This document shows positions 35,383 to 44,361 of a stretch of 64,000 nt of DNA, piece after piece. Source of the stretch: OLB7 sp966250335 (GTDB taxonomy: Bacteria; Bacteroidota; Ignavibacteria; OLB7); NCBI GenBank assembly GCA_966250335.1, contig CBINGZ010000026.1:12299-76298 (forward strand), given 5' to 3'. The notes under the pieces are model-generated. The model was not told the DNA's origin. It saw only the letters and a list, made by a program, of their open reading frames with translations, and did no database searches. The position numbers and the translations under genes are program-made. The stretch's first letter is position 1. Each line of letters opens with the position of its first letter.

Positions 35383-36239
35383 ACGAACTCCACATCGACA
35401 CGCCGGGGAAGGAGCCCGCGGTCGTATCCCAGATCGAGAAGATAGTTCACGCCGCGACGCGACGCCGCCGAATACTCGTACGTCTCATCGTTCGCGTACA
35501 TCGCCAGATAGCGGTCGAGCAGCTCGGTGGTCGCGACCTCCTCGGGACGATGGATATGGGTCCGGAGGAACTCGATCATCTCGTCGCGATGATCGAGCGC
35601 CCATCGTATCGAACGCTGCAGAACACGGCTTGCCGCATCGACCAGCTCGGTCCCCAGGTCGCGACGGATCACGTTCGCCCCAAGGGGGAGCGGCAGTCCC
35701 GTCTCCTCCATCCACCACTCTCCCAGGTCGACGATCTTCTTCATCCCGTGCGATTCGTACGTCAGCCGTCCCTCATGAATGATGATGCCGGCATCGACGC
35801 CGCAGCCGTGGAGGGCGTCGAAGATCGCCTCGTACGGGGTGATGGCGACCGTCGTGAATCTCGCGTCGGGAGCGATCAGGCGGGTCACCAGATGGGCCGT
35901 GGTGCGGGCGCCGGGGGTCGCTATCAGGGAGCGGTTCAGCTCTTCGACCGGGAGCGCGCTCCGTCCCACGATCACCGGACCGTACCCCATCCCCACCGAG
36001 CCGCCGTGCCCGAACATCGCAAAGCGATCCGCGATGTAGGGATAGGCCGCCACCGACACCGCGGAGATATCGACCTCGCCGCGGTCGGCCAGATCGTTCA
36101 GCATCTGCGTGTCGGCGGTCACCGGCAGGAACGTGATCCCTTCGGTGTCGATCAGCCCCTCGATCGCCGCGCGGAACATGAAGGCGTCGTCGGCGTCGGG
36201 ACTGTAGGCGAGGCGAAGGGTCGTTCGGGTTGCGATCAT
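35379..36239 (-). CDS. mqnD: 1,4-dihydroxy-6-naphthoate synthase
   Basis: 286 residues of the periplasmic-binding-like MqnA/MqnD family. The start LAYSPDADDAFMFRAAI, the GGSVGMGYGPVIVG region, PGARTTAHL, and especially AGIIIHEGRLTYESHGMKKI with VDLGEWWMEETGLPLPLG match MqnD rather than MqnA. It converts cyclic dehypoxanthine futalosine to 1,4-dihydroxy-6-naphthoate. It precedes and overlaps mqnB. mqnA, mqnE and mqnC are not in the window. Confidence 0.92.
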   Translation of the reverse strand: MIATRTTLRLAYSPDADDAFMFRAAIEGLIDTEGITFLPVTADTQMLNDLADRGEVDISAVSVAAYPYIADRFAMFGHGGSVGMGYGPVIVGRSALPVEELNRSLIATPGARTTAHLVTRLIAPDARFTTVAITPYEAIFDALHGCGVDAGIIIHEGRLTYESHGMKKIVDLGEWWMEETGLPLPLGANVIRRDLGTELVDAASRVLQRSIRWALDHRDEMIEFLRTHIHRPEEVATTELLDRYLAMYANDETYEYSAASRRGVNYLLDLGYDRGLLPRRVDVEFV

Positions 36240-36281
36240 CGGAGGTCGATCGGGATTGTTCAGGAAGGGATACTCATCGCT

Positions 36282-37286
36282 CTACGAGGCGAACGCCTCG
36301 TCGTGCAGGGCCGCGCGCACGTTCCGCGCACGGCGCATGAGCCGGGAGAACTCGGCTAGAGGAAGCGCCTGCGCCGCGTCGCTGCGGGCCGAGGCGGGGT
36401 CGTTGTGGACCTCCACGATCAGCCCGTCGAGTCCGGCGGCGATCCCCGCCAGGGCCCCCTGGACCACCAGACTGCGCCGGCCGGCCGCGTGCGAGGGGTC
36501 GATGATCACCGGCATGCGGGTCTTCTCCTTCAGGGCGGCCGCGCCGAGCACGTCGAGCGTGTTCCGGGTGATCGACTCGAAGGTACGGATTCCTCTCTCG
36601 CAGAAGATCACGGTCCGCGCGCCGGCGACAAGGGCATGCTCGGCGGCGCCGATCCATTCCTCCACCGTCGCCGACATCCCCCGCTTCAGAAGCACGGGGA
36701 GCCCGCTCCGCCCCGCCTCGCGAAGGAGCGGGAAGTTCTGCATCGATCGCGTTCCGATCTGGATGATCGAGACATATCGCGCGGCGAGTTCCACATCCCT
36801 TGGATCGACAACCTCGCTGACGAGCTGGAGCCCGTAGTCGCGGGCGATATCGTGGGCGATCACCAGACCGTTCCGCCCCGTCCCCTGAAAATCGTGGGGC
36901 GATGTACGCGGCTTGTAGGCCCCACCCCGCACGAACCGGAGCCCCTCGTTCGCCAGATATTCGTAGATCGTCGCCACCTGCTCCTCGCTCTCGATGCCGC
37001 ACGGTCCGGCGATGATCGTGATCCCTTCCCCCCCCGAATCGAGGTCGATCTCCGGAGCGGGTCCGCTCACATGGACGTTCTTCTCGTCCTGCTCCATCAC
37101 CCCTTCCACACCGGGGTAGTCGCGATAGCCGGCCAGGGCTATCTCGTCGGCGGGATCGGAAACGAGGAGTGCGGTGCGGTCTCCCTCAAGCGTCGTGACC
37201 CCCGCGGCTCCGCCCGACATCAGGGCACGTTTGACGGCCGCGATCTGCAGCGGCGTGGCATCGGACGAGAAAAGAATCGATTTCAT
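36282..37286 (-). CDS. aroF: 3-deoxy-7-phosphoheptulonate (DAHP) synthase, type I-beta
   Basis: 334 residues from MKSILFSSDATP. An N-terminal ferredoxin-like domain (1-85) is followed by the KDO8P/DAHP synthase barrel with IAGPCGIESEEQ, RGGAYKPRTSPHDFQG, QIGTRSMQNF, LLKRGMSAT and DPSHAAGRRSLV. It condenses phosphoenolpyruvate and erythrose-4-phosphate, the first shikimate step. The N-terminal domain is a candidate allosteric site. It lies between mqnD and the prenyltransferase gene on the same strand. Confidence 0.95.
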   Translation of the reverse strand: MKSILFSSDATPLQIAAVKRALMSGGAAGVTTLEGDRTALLVSDPADEIALAGYRDYPGVEGVMEQDEKNVHVSGPAPEIDLDSGGEGITIIAGPCGIESEEQVATIYEYLANEGLRFVRGGAYKPRTSPHDFQGTGRNGLVIAHDIARDYGLQLVSEVVDPRDVELAARYVSIIQIGTRSMQNFPLLREAGRSGLPVLLKRGMSATVEEWIGAAEHALVAGARTVIFCERGIRTFESITRNTLDVLGAAALKEKTRMPVIIDPSHAAGRRSLVVQGALAGIAAGLDGLIVEVHNDPASARSDAAQALPLAEFSRLMRRARNVRAALHDEAFAS

Positions 37287-37352
37287 CGGTATTCGATCAA
37301 CATGTTCGATCGGGCGGCGGATCGTCATCCCGATCCCGCCCCGGCGCGGCTC

Positions 37353-38222
37353 CTACCTGATCCAGAGATCGACGAGCGAGGCCGCGGCAAAAAGGACGCT
37401 CACATACCCGTTCAGATTGAAGAAGGCGAGGTCGATCCTGGTCAGATCCCCCTTCCGCAGAATCCACGCCTCGTAGACCAGAATGCCGACCACGGCGGCC
37501 AGTCCGGCAAAGAAGATCGGCCCCATCCCGGCGGCGACGCCGAAGAGGATATAGAAGAGAACGGCAAGGGCATGGATGGGACGCACGAGCCGTATGGCGC
37601 TCATGGCGCCGATCCGGGCCGGGATCGACTTCAACCCCTGAGCCTTGTCGAATCCTTCATCCTGGCAGGAATAGTAGATGTCGAACCCGGCGGTCCAGAA
37701 GGTCACGCCGAGCCCGAGAAGTATCGGAATCCAGGAGAAACCCGACGTCAGCGCGAACCAGACGCCGACCGGCGCCATCCCCAGGCAGGCGCCCAGGACG
37801 AAATGAACGGCGGCAGTATATCGTTTTGTGAGAGAGTAGCCGAGAAGAAGGGCCAGAAGCGGGAACGCGAGAATTCCGCAGAGCGGATTGATCGCGAACG
37901 ACGCGACGATGAAGATAACGACGGCGGCGACCGTGAAGGCGGTCGCCTCTCCGACGGCGACCCTCCCCGACGGGATCTCGCGGCTGCTGGTGCGAGGGTT
38001 GAGGGAATCGATATCTCGATCCGCGATCCTGTTGAACCCCATCGCCGCGGTTCGCGCGCAGACCATGCAGAGCAGCAGCAGGAGCATCTCGACCCAGGTC
38101 GGGATCATCCCCCCCGACTCAAGCGCCACAAGCCCCGACACGAACGCGAACGGCAGTGCGAACACGCTGTGGCTGAACTTGATCATCCGTCCGAATGTGA
38201 CTGCCCGCTGAACGATCGACAT
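37353..38222 (-). CDS. mqnP: UbiA-type polyprenyltransferase, probably MqnP
   Basis: 289 residues with about eight or nine transmembrane helices. Two Asp-rich motifs bind Mg-diphosphate: NRIADRDIDSLNPRTSSREI and DIYYSCQDEGFDKAQGLKSIP. It matches the 4-hydroxybenzoate/naphthoate prenyltransferase family. In this context it most likely attaches the isoprenoid tail to dihydroxynaphthoate. The start MSIVQRAVTF was chosen for homology; the longer frame overlaps the deaminase gene. Confidence 0.88.
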   Translation of the reverse strand: MSIVQRAVTFGRMIKFSHSVFALPFAFVSGLVALESGGMIPTWVEMLLLLLCMVCARTAAMGFNRIADRDIDSLNPRTSSREIPSGRVAVGEATAFTVAAVVIFIVASFAINPLCGILAFPLLALLLGYSLTKRYTAAVHFVLGACLGMAPVGVWFALTSGFSWIPILLGLGVTFWTAGFDIYYSCQDEGFDKAQGLKSIPARIGAMSAIRLVRPIHALAVLFYILFGVAAGMGPIFFAGLAAVVGILVYEAWILRKGDLTRIDLAFFNLNGYVSVLFAAASLVDLWIR

Positions 38223-38292
38223 GGCGGAAATTCGATATCGCCGGGGAAATTTTACGCAAGGATCTGTAAGGAACGCCCTCCGACGCTCCCCC

Positions 38293-39501
38293 CTACTCCA
38301 CAATCCGGCGCGAGCGCGCCTCCACGATGATGCTCCGCTCCAGACGCGCCGGATCGTCGTCCGTTCCGTCGACCTCTATCGAGATCAGCCCCGGCCGCGT
38401 CCCGGGGGTCAGCGCCCCGAGGTCGTTGAACTGGAGGATCTCGGCGCCGTCGACGGTCAGGGCACGAAGCATCGCGCCGGGAGGGAGGTCGGGACGGTTC
38501 TCCATGAGAATCGCCGCCTCGGTAAAAACGTCCAGACTCGGGTTCGATCCCCTGCCGTCGGTGCCGAACCCGAAGCGGAGGCCGGAGGAGATCATCCTCT
38601 CCACATCGGGCAACTTCCCGGTGATATGGAGATTCGACGCCGGGGAAAGGATCGCCCGGACGCCGCGCGCGGCCAGCAGATCGATCTCCTCACCGGTAGC
38701 ATCGGCAAGATGGACGGCGACGAAGTTCTCATCGAGAAGCCCCATCCGGTCGTACTGTTCGATCGGAGAACATCCCGGCGCGATCCAGTTCTCATCCCAT
38801 GCCCCCACCGTCTCCAGGAACCCGCGCCACGGGCCGGAGGCGGACTCGTAGAGAAGTCTCTCGTCGGGATCTTCCGCCAGATGCTCGTAGAGCCGGGTGC
38901 CGGCGGCCAGATCGTAGGAGCGGATCAGCCCCATCAGCGCGAACCCGACCGAGTAGGGGGCGTGCGCACCCAGCGTGTAGGAGAGATGGTCCGGAAGCTG
39001 CGCTATCGCGTCGGGGCGGAGCACCTGGGCGACCTTCCCCTCGGCCCGCGCCGGGGAGAAACCGATCAGCTCGTGGATGAACCGGCAGCGCATCCCGCTG
39101 GAGATGATCGGCGCCAGCGTTCCCAACCCGTTGCAGACCTCGCCGATGGCGACCGTGCCGTGTCGTCTCATCGTCTCCAGAACGTCGGCGACCGCCTGTT
39201 CGAGCGGACGGTCGAACGGAGTATCGCGACGGGCCTGAAGCCGGCGGACCCAGGCCGCGAGCCCCTCGCCGCCGGGAACCGGTTCCTCCACCCCCGCGTC
39301 GGTCAGATGCACGTGACAGTTGACGACACCGGGCATCACGACCTGATGATCGCGACGGAGATCGACCGGGGAGGTCACGGCGCCGATCGGGGCGATCTCC
39401 ACGATCCGCCCCTCGTCGTCGATCACCACCCCCGCCTCCCGCATGATCCCGTCGGGTCCCCCCGTCACCAGCAGCTCGGCCGCATGAAGTATTGTTCGCA
39501 T
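38293..39501 (-). CDS. mqnX: Amidohydrolase, probable aminodeoxyfutalosine deaminase
   Basis: 402 residues of the metal-dependent amidohydrolase superfamily related to chlorohydrolases and adenosine deaminases. Metal-ligand motifs are NCHVHLTDAG, VAVHLADATGEE and GFGTDGRGSNPS; LGAHAPYSVG is also conserved. In futalosine-pathway clusters such enzymes deaminate 6-amino-6-deoxyfutalosine to futalosine, which fits the presence of futalosine hydrolase. It is the first gene of the aro/mqn run, with a stem-loop in the gap before it. Confidence 0.78.
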   Translation of the reverse strand: MRTILHAAELLVTGGPDGIMREAGVVIDDEGRIVEIAPIGAVTSPVDLRRDHQVVMPGVVNCHVHLTDAGVEEPVPGGEGLAAWVRRLQARRDTPFDRPLEQAVADVLETMRRHGTVAIGEVCNGLGTLAPIISSGMRCRFIHELIGFSPARAEGKVAQVLRPDAIAQLPDHLSYTLGAHAPYSVGFALMGLIRSYDLAAGTRLYEHLAEDPDERLLYESASGPWRGFLETVGAWDENWIAPGCSPIEQYDRMGLLDENFVAVHLADATGEEIDLLAARGVRAILSPASNLHITGKLPDVERMISSGLRFGFGTDGRGSNPSLDVFTEAAILMENRPDLPPGAMLRALTVDGAEILQFNDLGALTPGTRPGLISIEVDGTDDDPARLERSIIVEARSRRIVE

Positions 39502-39512
39502 ATCGATACGTA

Positions 39513-39543
39513 TTCCCGACTGACGCAGACGACGCGTCGGGAA
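39513..39543. other. Stem-loop between the DUF5686 gene and mqnX
   Basis: TTCCCGAC (39513-39520) pairs with GTCGGGAA (39536-39543). It lies in a 48-bp gap between same-strand genes and lacks a T-run. It may attenuate or protect mRNA. Confidence 0.35.
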
Positions 39544-39549
39544 GGAAGA

Positions 39550-41967
39550 TCAGAGTGGAGATGAGATGCCGAGCGTCATGCCGAACTTCCCCCTGCCGAG
39601 CGGGCCGATCCCCCAGCGCGCATCGAACCTGAGGAAGATCACGTTGCTGATGAAGACCGGGATCTTGCCGACTCCGAACCCGGCCTCCGTGTACCAGAGA
39701 TCGCCGGTGGGTCGGTATCCGATAGAGTTCGCCTGTCTGAATCGCCCGGCCGCGCCGCCGACCGACATCGTGAGCCCGCGCCCCTCGTACGTCGGCAGAC
39801 CGAGCCAGCGCCAGAAGAAATCGCCGAAATCGTGCTCGCCATGTACCGCGATATATTCGGTCCCGCCGAACGCGCCGATCCTGGGGGAGAGGAAGTGTCC
39901 GAACGCGCCGATGAAGTTCAACGACGTTCGCATCCGATACTGATATTGCGGCGGGAGCGAATCGCTCCCCGTGCCGGCGAAGAGGCCGAGCTGCAGGGTC
40001 ATCGGCGCGTAGCCGGTCGGGATCGTCGGGAGCGTGGTGCGCAGTTCTCCCTCGATCCCGTTGAACTCCAGGCCGCTCCCCTCCTCTTTTCCGGTCAGGG
40101 CGGAGAGGCTCATCCCGAAATCGACGGCGGGGGCGATTCCAATCGAAACGGTCCCTCCGGTCTCCCCCCATGAGAGGGCGCCGCGCATGGTCGTGAAGTT
40201 GCCGGGAAGGATCGCCGGGTTGGGCCTGAAGGGTTCATCGAGGAAGACCGACGCCGCCTGCGTGTTCGTCAGGAGGTGCTGTCTGGAGGAACTGTAGGTC
40301 CCGGTCAGCCCCAGCGATTTCTGGAACGGCGACGGCTCCCTATCCTCCGGCTCCTCCTCTTCCTCATCCTCGTCGCTGCTGTTCCAGGGGTACCATCGGA
40401 CCGTTGCGGAGGCGCTCCAGCCGTCCCCCTTGTAGTAGTCGTAGTAATCGCGATGGAGGAACGCCGAGGTCAGGGTGTTGACGATCGGGAGCATCGACCT
40501 GTCGGAGGTGGCTGTCAGGATCTTGGAAAATATCGTTCCGGTCACTCGGGCGGTGACGTCCCCCTCCCGTAGCGGGTCGATCATCAGCGAGAAGATTCCT
40601 CCCGGTTTCTTCAGGCCGAAGCTGTAGTACGCGGTGCCGTCGAGGGTAACGCGATCGAACCGGCGCGATATACTTCCCCCCGCCGATATGCCGCCGACCC
40701 GGTTGAAGTCGAGATAGGGATTGAGGTTGATCCCGAGCCCCTCCGGCTCCCTGGTGGTGTCGGCGGCCGCCACCAGGCTGTCGACCTTCCTGTACATCTG
40801 CTTCTCTTCCGTGCTCAGCTCGCTGAGCGAGTTGTTCTCCCAGAACTCGGGGCGGACCGAATCGGCGTCGGCGGCGACGCGGATGATCCTCTTCCCGTAG
40901 ACCGAATCGGGGATCGGCTCGTTCACCTTCGCCTCGGTGATGGTGCTCGATATATCGATATCGATGTCGACCTCCGCCACCCCGCTGACGATCTCCACGT
41001 TGGCAAGGCCGGTGATCCGCAGGTAGGTCGGCTGCCAGATCCCGTCGGTGAACTTCTCGAACTTCTGAAGGAACGCGAGCTCCTTGACGAAGGCGACGGC
41101 GGTCGCGGAGGAGGGAGCCAGGTCGGCCTCCACCAGGTCGAACGTCCCCTCCATGATCGTCAGCGTCCCCTCGAACGCGGGAAGCACCCGCGAGTTCGGG
41201 CTCACCTCCACGATATATACCCCCTTCTCTCCGTAGGTGGATCGTTTTGCGAGCTTGAAGTCGTAGCGGCCGTGGGCGTCGACGTTCAGCGGCGACGGGA
41301 CCGAGACGTTGAGGATCGGAATATCGTCGTCGTAGAAGCTGAAGAAGTTGCCGAGCGCGAAGATGTTGTCGGAGGCGGGGATGTTCGCCGTCTGGCGGCG
41401 CTGGATGATCTCGATGCGGGGCCCCCTGGCGCTGTCGAACCAGCTGCGGCTGAAGGTCTCCAGCACGGCAAGCCGGTTCTGGTCCTCGATGGCGCCGAAG
41501 GCGTTCCCCTCCACCGTGGTCACGAACTTGGAGTAGAGAAGGCCCTGGAACGTGCCGAGGTTTCTGCGATACTCCTCGATCCTCCGGGCGGCGCGCCTGA
41601 CGATCTCGTCGGCGTTGATCTCCGCCGTCACCGTCACCCCGCCGGAGAGGACCGGCTTCGGCGTCAGCGAGATCGTGACCGACTTCTCGCCGGCGCCGAC
41701 CTTCCCCGTGTACTGCCCGTAGCCGACGGAGGTGACGCGGATATCGTGGGTTCCGCGCGGGACCGGAACACGGAACATCCCCTTGGAGGATGTGTAGGTT
41801 CCACGTTTCAGCGCCGGGAGATAGACCGATGCCCCGACCACGGGCTGGCGTGTTTCGCCGTCGAGGACGACCCCTTCAAGGGGAACGGTCTCCTGCGCCG
41901 GGAGCGTATGGGAGATGAGAATGAGAAGAGGCGCGACAAGAAGGATCGCGCCGCGAACATGCTGCAT
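39550..41967 (-). CDS. DUF5686 / carboxypeptidase-like regulatory domain outer-membrane protein
   Basis: 805 residues. A signal peptide (1-24) is followed by a CarboxypepD_reg-like beta domain (about 28-105: LEGVVLDGETRQPVVGASVY). A DUF5686-type region and a C-terminal half rich in alternating beta strands, probably a barrel, follow. An acidic loop DEDEEEEEPEDRE lies near 545. The family is common in Bacteroidota outer membranes and resembles TonB-dependent receptors, but no TonB box or plug was identified. The ligand is unknown. Confidence 0.8.
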   Translation of the reverse strand: MQHVRGAILLVAPLLILISHTLPAQETVPLEGVVLDGETRQPVVGASVYLPALKRGTYTSSKGMFRVPVPRGTHDIRVTSVGYGQYTGKVGAGEKSVTISLTPKPVLSGGVTVTAEINADEIVRRAARRIEEYRRNLGTFQGLLYSKFVTTVEGNAFGAIEDQNRLAVLETFSRSWFDSARGPRIEIIQRRQTANIPASDNIFALGNFFSFYDDDIPILNVSVPSPLNVDAHGRYDFKLAKRSTYGEKGVYIVEVSPNSRVLPAFEGTLTIMEGTFDLVEADLAPSSATAVAFVKELAFLQKFEKFTDGIWQPTYLRITGLANVEIVSGVAEVDIDIDISSTITEAKVNEPIPDSVYGKRIIRVAADADSVRPEFWENNSLSELSTEEKQMYRKVDSLVAAADTTREPEGLGINLNPYLDFNRVGGISAGGSISRRFDRVTLDGTAYYSFGLKKPGGIFSLMIDPLREGDVTARVTGTIFSKILTATSDRSMLPIVNTLTSAFLHRDYYDYYKGDGWSASATVRWYPWNSSDEDEEEEEPEDREPSPFQKSLGLTGTYSSSRQHLLTNTQAASVFLDEPFRPNPAILPGNFTTMRGALSWGETGGTVSIGIAPAVDFGMSLSALTGKEEGSGLEFNGIEGELRTTLPTIPTGYAPMTLQLGLFAGTGSDSLPPQYQYRMRTSLNFIGAFGHFLSPRIGAFGGTEYIAVHGEHDFGDFFWRWLGLPTYEGRGLTMSVGGAAGRFRQANSIGYRPTGDLWYTEAGFGVGKIPVFISNVIFLRFDARWGIGPLGRGKFGMTLGISSPL

Positions 41968-42048
41968 GTAGTGCTCCGATGGGTTTCCTCCGATTCCTTC
42001 CAGGGCCGCCCGTACGACGCGCTCACGGAAAGGATGCGTAGCGGAACC

Positions 42049-42762
42049 TCAAAGATACCCACCGGTGTGCAACTGACGAGAGATATTCTGTTCGGCCCTC
42101 AGCCGACGGCAGCGACCGTCGCAGAGAAGGTAGGAATCGTGGGCGAGCTGAAGGACATGCTTGTAGTACTGATCGGTGAGAAGGATTCCCTTCCCCCGCC
42201 CCGCCTGCTCGGCGATCAGCTTCGCGATCCGTTCGATCAGGAGCGGCTCCATGCCGGTGAACGGTTCATCCAGCAGGATATACTTCCGGTCGAGAGCGAG
42301 GATCAGTCGGACTTCGAGATATCGGAGTTCGCCTCGCGCAAGGGTGCCGACCCGCCGGCCGGCGCAGCGCTGCAGGATCTCGTCCCGCTCCACGCTCCCG
42401 CGGTCGATCGGGAAGGCGGCCATGACGGCCCGGACGGTGAGATCGGCCGGAAGAAAGGAGGTCTGGGAGAGATAGGCGATGTCGTTGAAACGCTTGCCGA
42501 CGATGGTGGAGAGGTAGGGAACGCCGTCGACGAAGATCAGCCCGCCGTCCGGGCGAAGCTGCCCGGCGCCGATCTCCAGCAGGGTCGATCTGCCGCTGCC
42601 GGTAAGACCGTAGAGACCACAGATCTCTCCCGGTGCGATACGAAGGAAGATCCCGTTCAGGATCTGCCGGCCGGCGCGTACGAAGGCGATCGAGTCGAAA
42701 ACGAGCCCGCCGTCTCCGAAACGGGGCGCTGCAGCCCGGTCGGTTACAGGTAGAGCAGCCAT
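42049..42762 (-). CDS. ABC transporter ATP-binding protein with divergent signature motif
   Basis: 237 residues. Walker A is GLTGSGRST, Walker B is YILLDEPFTGMEP and the switch His region is LLTDQYYKHVL. The signature appears as TLARGELRYLEV, not LSGGQ, so activity or partner may be atypical. It overlaps by 19 bp the end of a small membrane protein gene, a likely partner. The family superficially resembles LptB-like exporters. No transported substrate can be assigned. Confidence 0.8.
   Translation of the reverse strand: MAALPVTDRAAAPRFGDGGLVFDSIAFVRAGRQILNGIFLRIAPGEICGLYGLTGSGRSTLLEIGAGQLRPDGGLIFVDGVPYLSTIVGKRFNDIAYLSQTSFLPADLTVRAVMAAFPIDRGSVERDEILQRCAGRRVGTLARGELRYLEVRLILALDRKYILLDEPFTGMEPLLIERIAKLIAEQAGRGKGILLTDQYYKHVLQLAHDSYLLCDGRCRRLRAEQNISRQLHTGGYL
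42050..42057 (-). promoter_or_regulatory. Candidate -7 element (TATCTTTG) for the DUF5686 gene
   Basis: An exact TAnnTTTG on the minus strand about 83 bp before the ATG at 41967, overlapping the end of the ABC gene. No clear -33 element. Confidence 0.3.
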
Positions 42763-43037
42763 AGGGCAATAACGTTCAGGAACTGCACCGCACAGAAGAG
42801 GACCCCGAGAAGCACGAAACGCGATATTCGCAGGTTCGAGTAGAGAACCCAGAGATTATCGCGTTTGAACATGTAGTACGTCACGACGGCGCCGATGACC
42901 CCGCCCCAGAAGATCGCCCGGAACATCAGGGCGTTCGGGTTCGCCTTCGGCATCGGGCCGAGCAGCCAGAGGACCGCGATCGCCGTGGAGACGACCGCGG
43001 TCCATACCAGGTACTTTCTGACGGCATACCAGACCAT
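42744..43037 (-). CDS. Small membrane protein, 97 residues
   Basis: Begins MVWYAVRKYLVW; the longer frame to 43082 is possible. Three transmembrane segments are likely (about 9-27, 38-55, 73-96). No family is recognised. Its end overlaps the ABC ATPase gene by 19 bp, so the two products are probably made together, perhaps as a membrane partner, although it is much smaller than normal ABC permeases. Confidence 0.6.
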   Translation of the reverse strand: MVWYAVRKYLVWTAVVSTAIAVLWLLGPMPKANPNALMFRAIFWGGVIGAVVTYYMFKRDNLWVLYSNLRISRFVLLGVLFCAVQFLNVIALWLLYL

Positions 43038-43123
43038 AGAGATCACACCACCGTTTCCTTTCTCAACGATCGAAGAGGGCAAGAAGTGCCTGAGGTGAAA
43101 ACAAGGGGGTGGTTCCCATCACC

Positions 43124-43606
43124 TCACACCGGCTTGAACCCTTCGAACGCCTGGCGGCAGGAATTGCAGTAGTGGATCGATCGGCAGAGGGTCGGGCCGA
43201 ACGGGGATTGCAGAGTGGTGTTCCGGCTGCCGCAGAAGGGGCAGGGGGTGTCGTTGAGAACCTCGAGCTGGAGCACCCCCTCGTACTTCACCGGCGGGGC
43301 GAGCCCGTGCTGAAGCAGCTTCTCCCGCCCCTCCTCGGTGACCCGGTTGCTGTCCCAGGGGAGGTCGAAGGTCATCCGGACGTCGATCTTCGCGAACCCG
43401 ATCTCCCTCAGCTTCTCCTCCACCTCGCGCCGCATGTAGTCCATTGCCGGGCAGCCGACGAACGTGGGGGTCATGACGACATGGGCCGTGCCGTCGTCCG
43501 AAACCGAAACGTCGGTGATGACGCCGAGGTCGACCAGCGAGATCGTCGGGATCTCCGGGTCCATCACGCTCCGGAGCGCCTCCCATATCTCGGGGGCCCC
43601 TACCAT
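43124..43606 (-). CDS. paaD: Phenylacetyl-CoA epoxidase accessory subunit PaaD
   Basis: 160 residues. It has the MIP18/DUF59-like domain (IWEALRSVMDPEIPTISLVD, TPTFVGCPAMDYMR) and the C-terminal zinc-ribbon of PaaD: CPFCGSRN and CRSIHYCNSC. It is thought to help assemble the iron centre of the epoxidase. It overlaps paaC by 7 bp. It ends the visible paa genes; the reductase gene paaE does not follow. Confidence 0.93.
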   Translation of the reverse strand: MVGAPEIWEALRSVMDPEIPTISLVDLGVITDVSVSDDGTAHVVMTPTFVGCPAMDYMRREVEEKLREIGFAKIDVRMTFDLPWDSNRVTEEGREKLLQHGLAPPVKYEGVLQLEVLNDTPCPFCGSRNTTLQSPFGPTLCRSIHYCNSCRQAFEGFKPV

Positions 43607-44361
43607 TCGGCATCGGGATCGATGCGGAAGACCTCGGACATCTCCTCGAGCATCGGTCCAAGATATTCCGTGTGATACCCCTTCCGCCCGCCGTACGAAG
43701 GCTTCACATCGACCAGCGGAGGAAGAACCAGGTCGGCCTGATGGACGATCGGCGTCACGACCTCCAGCCACCGCTCGCAGAGCGCCTTCTCTCCCGGAAA
43801 GATCCCATCCTCGGCCAGCTCCGGCTCGAAGTCGGAGGGCTCGAAGATCCCGAGCGCCAGCGGGAAGACCTCGTTGAGCGCCGCCTGCATCCGGGCGCGG
43901 CTCTCCTCGTTCCCCTTGGCGCCGAGCTGCACCACCCATGTGTTCGCATGGAAGACGTGGTACTTGATCTCCCCCCTGATCTTCTTCGCCAGCTTCGCCA
44001 GCGGCTCGTGGGTCGAGCTCTCCAGCATCTCGTACCGGAGCATCTCGGCGTTGTCGTAGAGGAAATGTCGCACCAGGCTGAAGTCGTACTCCCCGATCGG
44101 ATACTCCACCAGATGGCAGCAGCGGAAGGCCTTCTCGTCGCGGGTGAACGCGAGCGTGTCGGGGTCGGCCTCGCCGAGCGCGGTAAGAATATCGTAGAGC
44201 GCATGGGCCTGCCCCATCTTGTCCTGGGCGATCGAGGAGAAGGCGATATCCTCCTCGAGAATCGGCCCCAGTCCCGTCCACTCGGAGTTCCTGTGGGCGA
44301 TGATGAGGGCGTCGTCCGCCATGCGGAAGAGGAGATCCTTTAATGCGGCGTACTCACTCAT
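43600..44361 (-). CDS. paaC: Phenylacetyl-CoA epoxidase subunit PaaC
   Basis: 253 residues from MSEYAALKDLLFRMADDALI. It is the ferritin-like structural subunit with AHRNSEWTGLGPILEEDIAF, SSIAQDKMGQAHALYDI and GEIKYHVFHANTWV, as in the family. It pairs with PaaA to form the catalytic core. It overlaps paaB by 8 bp and paaD by 7 bp, so tight translational coupling is expected. Confidence 0.95.
   Translation of the reverse strand: MSEYAALKDLLFRMADDALIIAHRNSEWTGLGPILEEDIAFSSIAQDKMGQAHALYDILTALGEADPDTLAFTRDEKAFRCCHLVEYPIGEYDFSLVRHFLYDNAEMLRYEMLESSTHEPLAKLAKKIRGEIKYHVFHANTWVVQLGAKGNEESRARMQAALNEVFPLALGIFEPSDFEPELAEDGIFPGEKALCERWLEVVTPIVHQADLVLPPLVDVKPSYGGRKGYHTEYLGPMLEEMSEVFRIDPDAEW

Noticed and set aside
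35379..36239. Assignment as MqnA (chorismate dehydratase)
   Set aside because: MqnA and MqnD are related, but the IIIHEGRLTYESHG and EETGLPLPLG motifs fit MqnD.
36405..38330. 641-residue plus-strand frame
   Set aside because: Antisense across DAHP synthase and the prenyltransferase; highly charged shadow composition.
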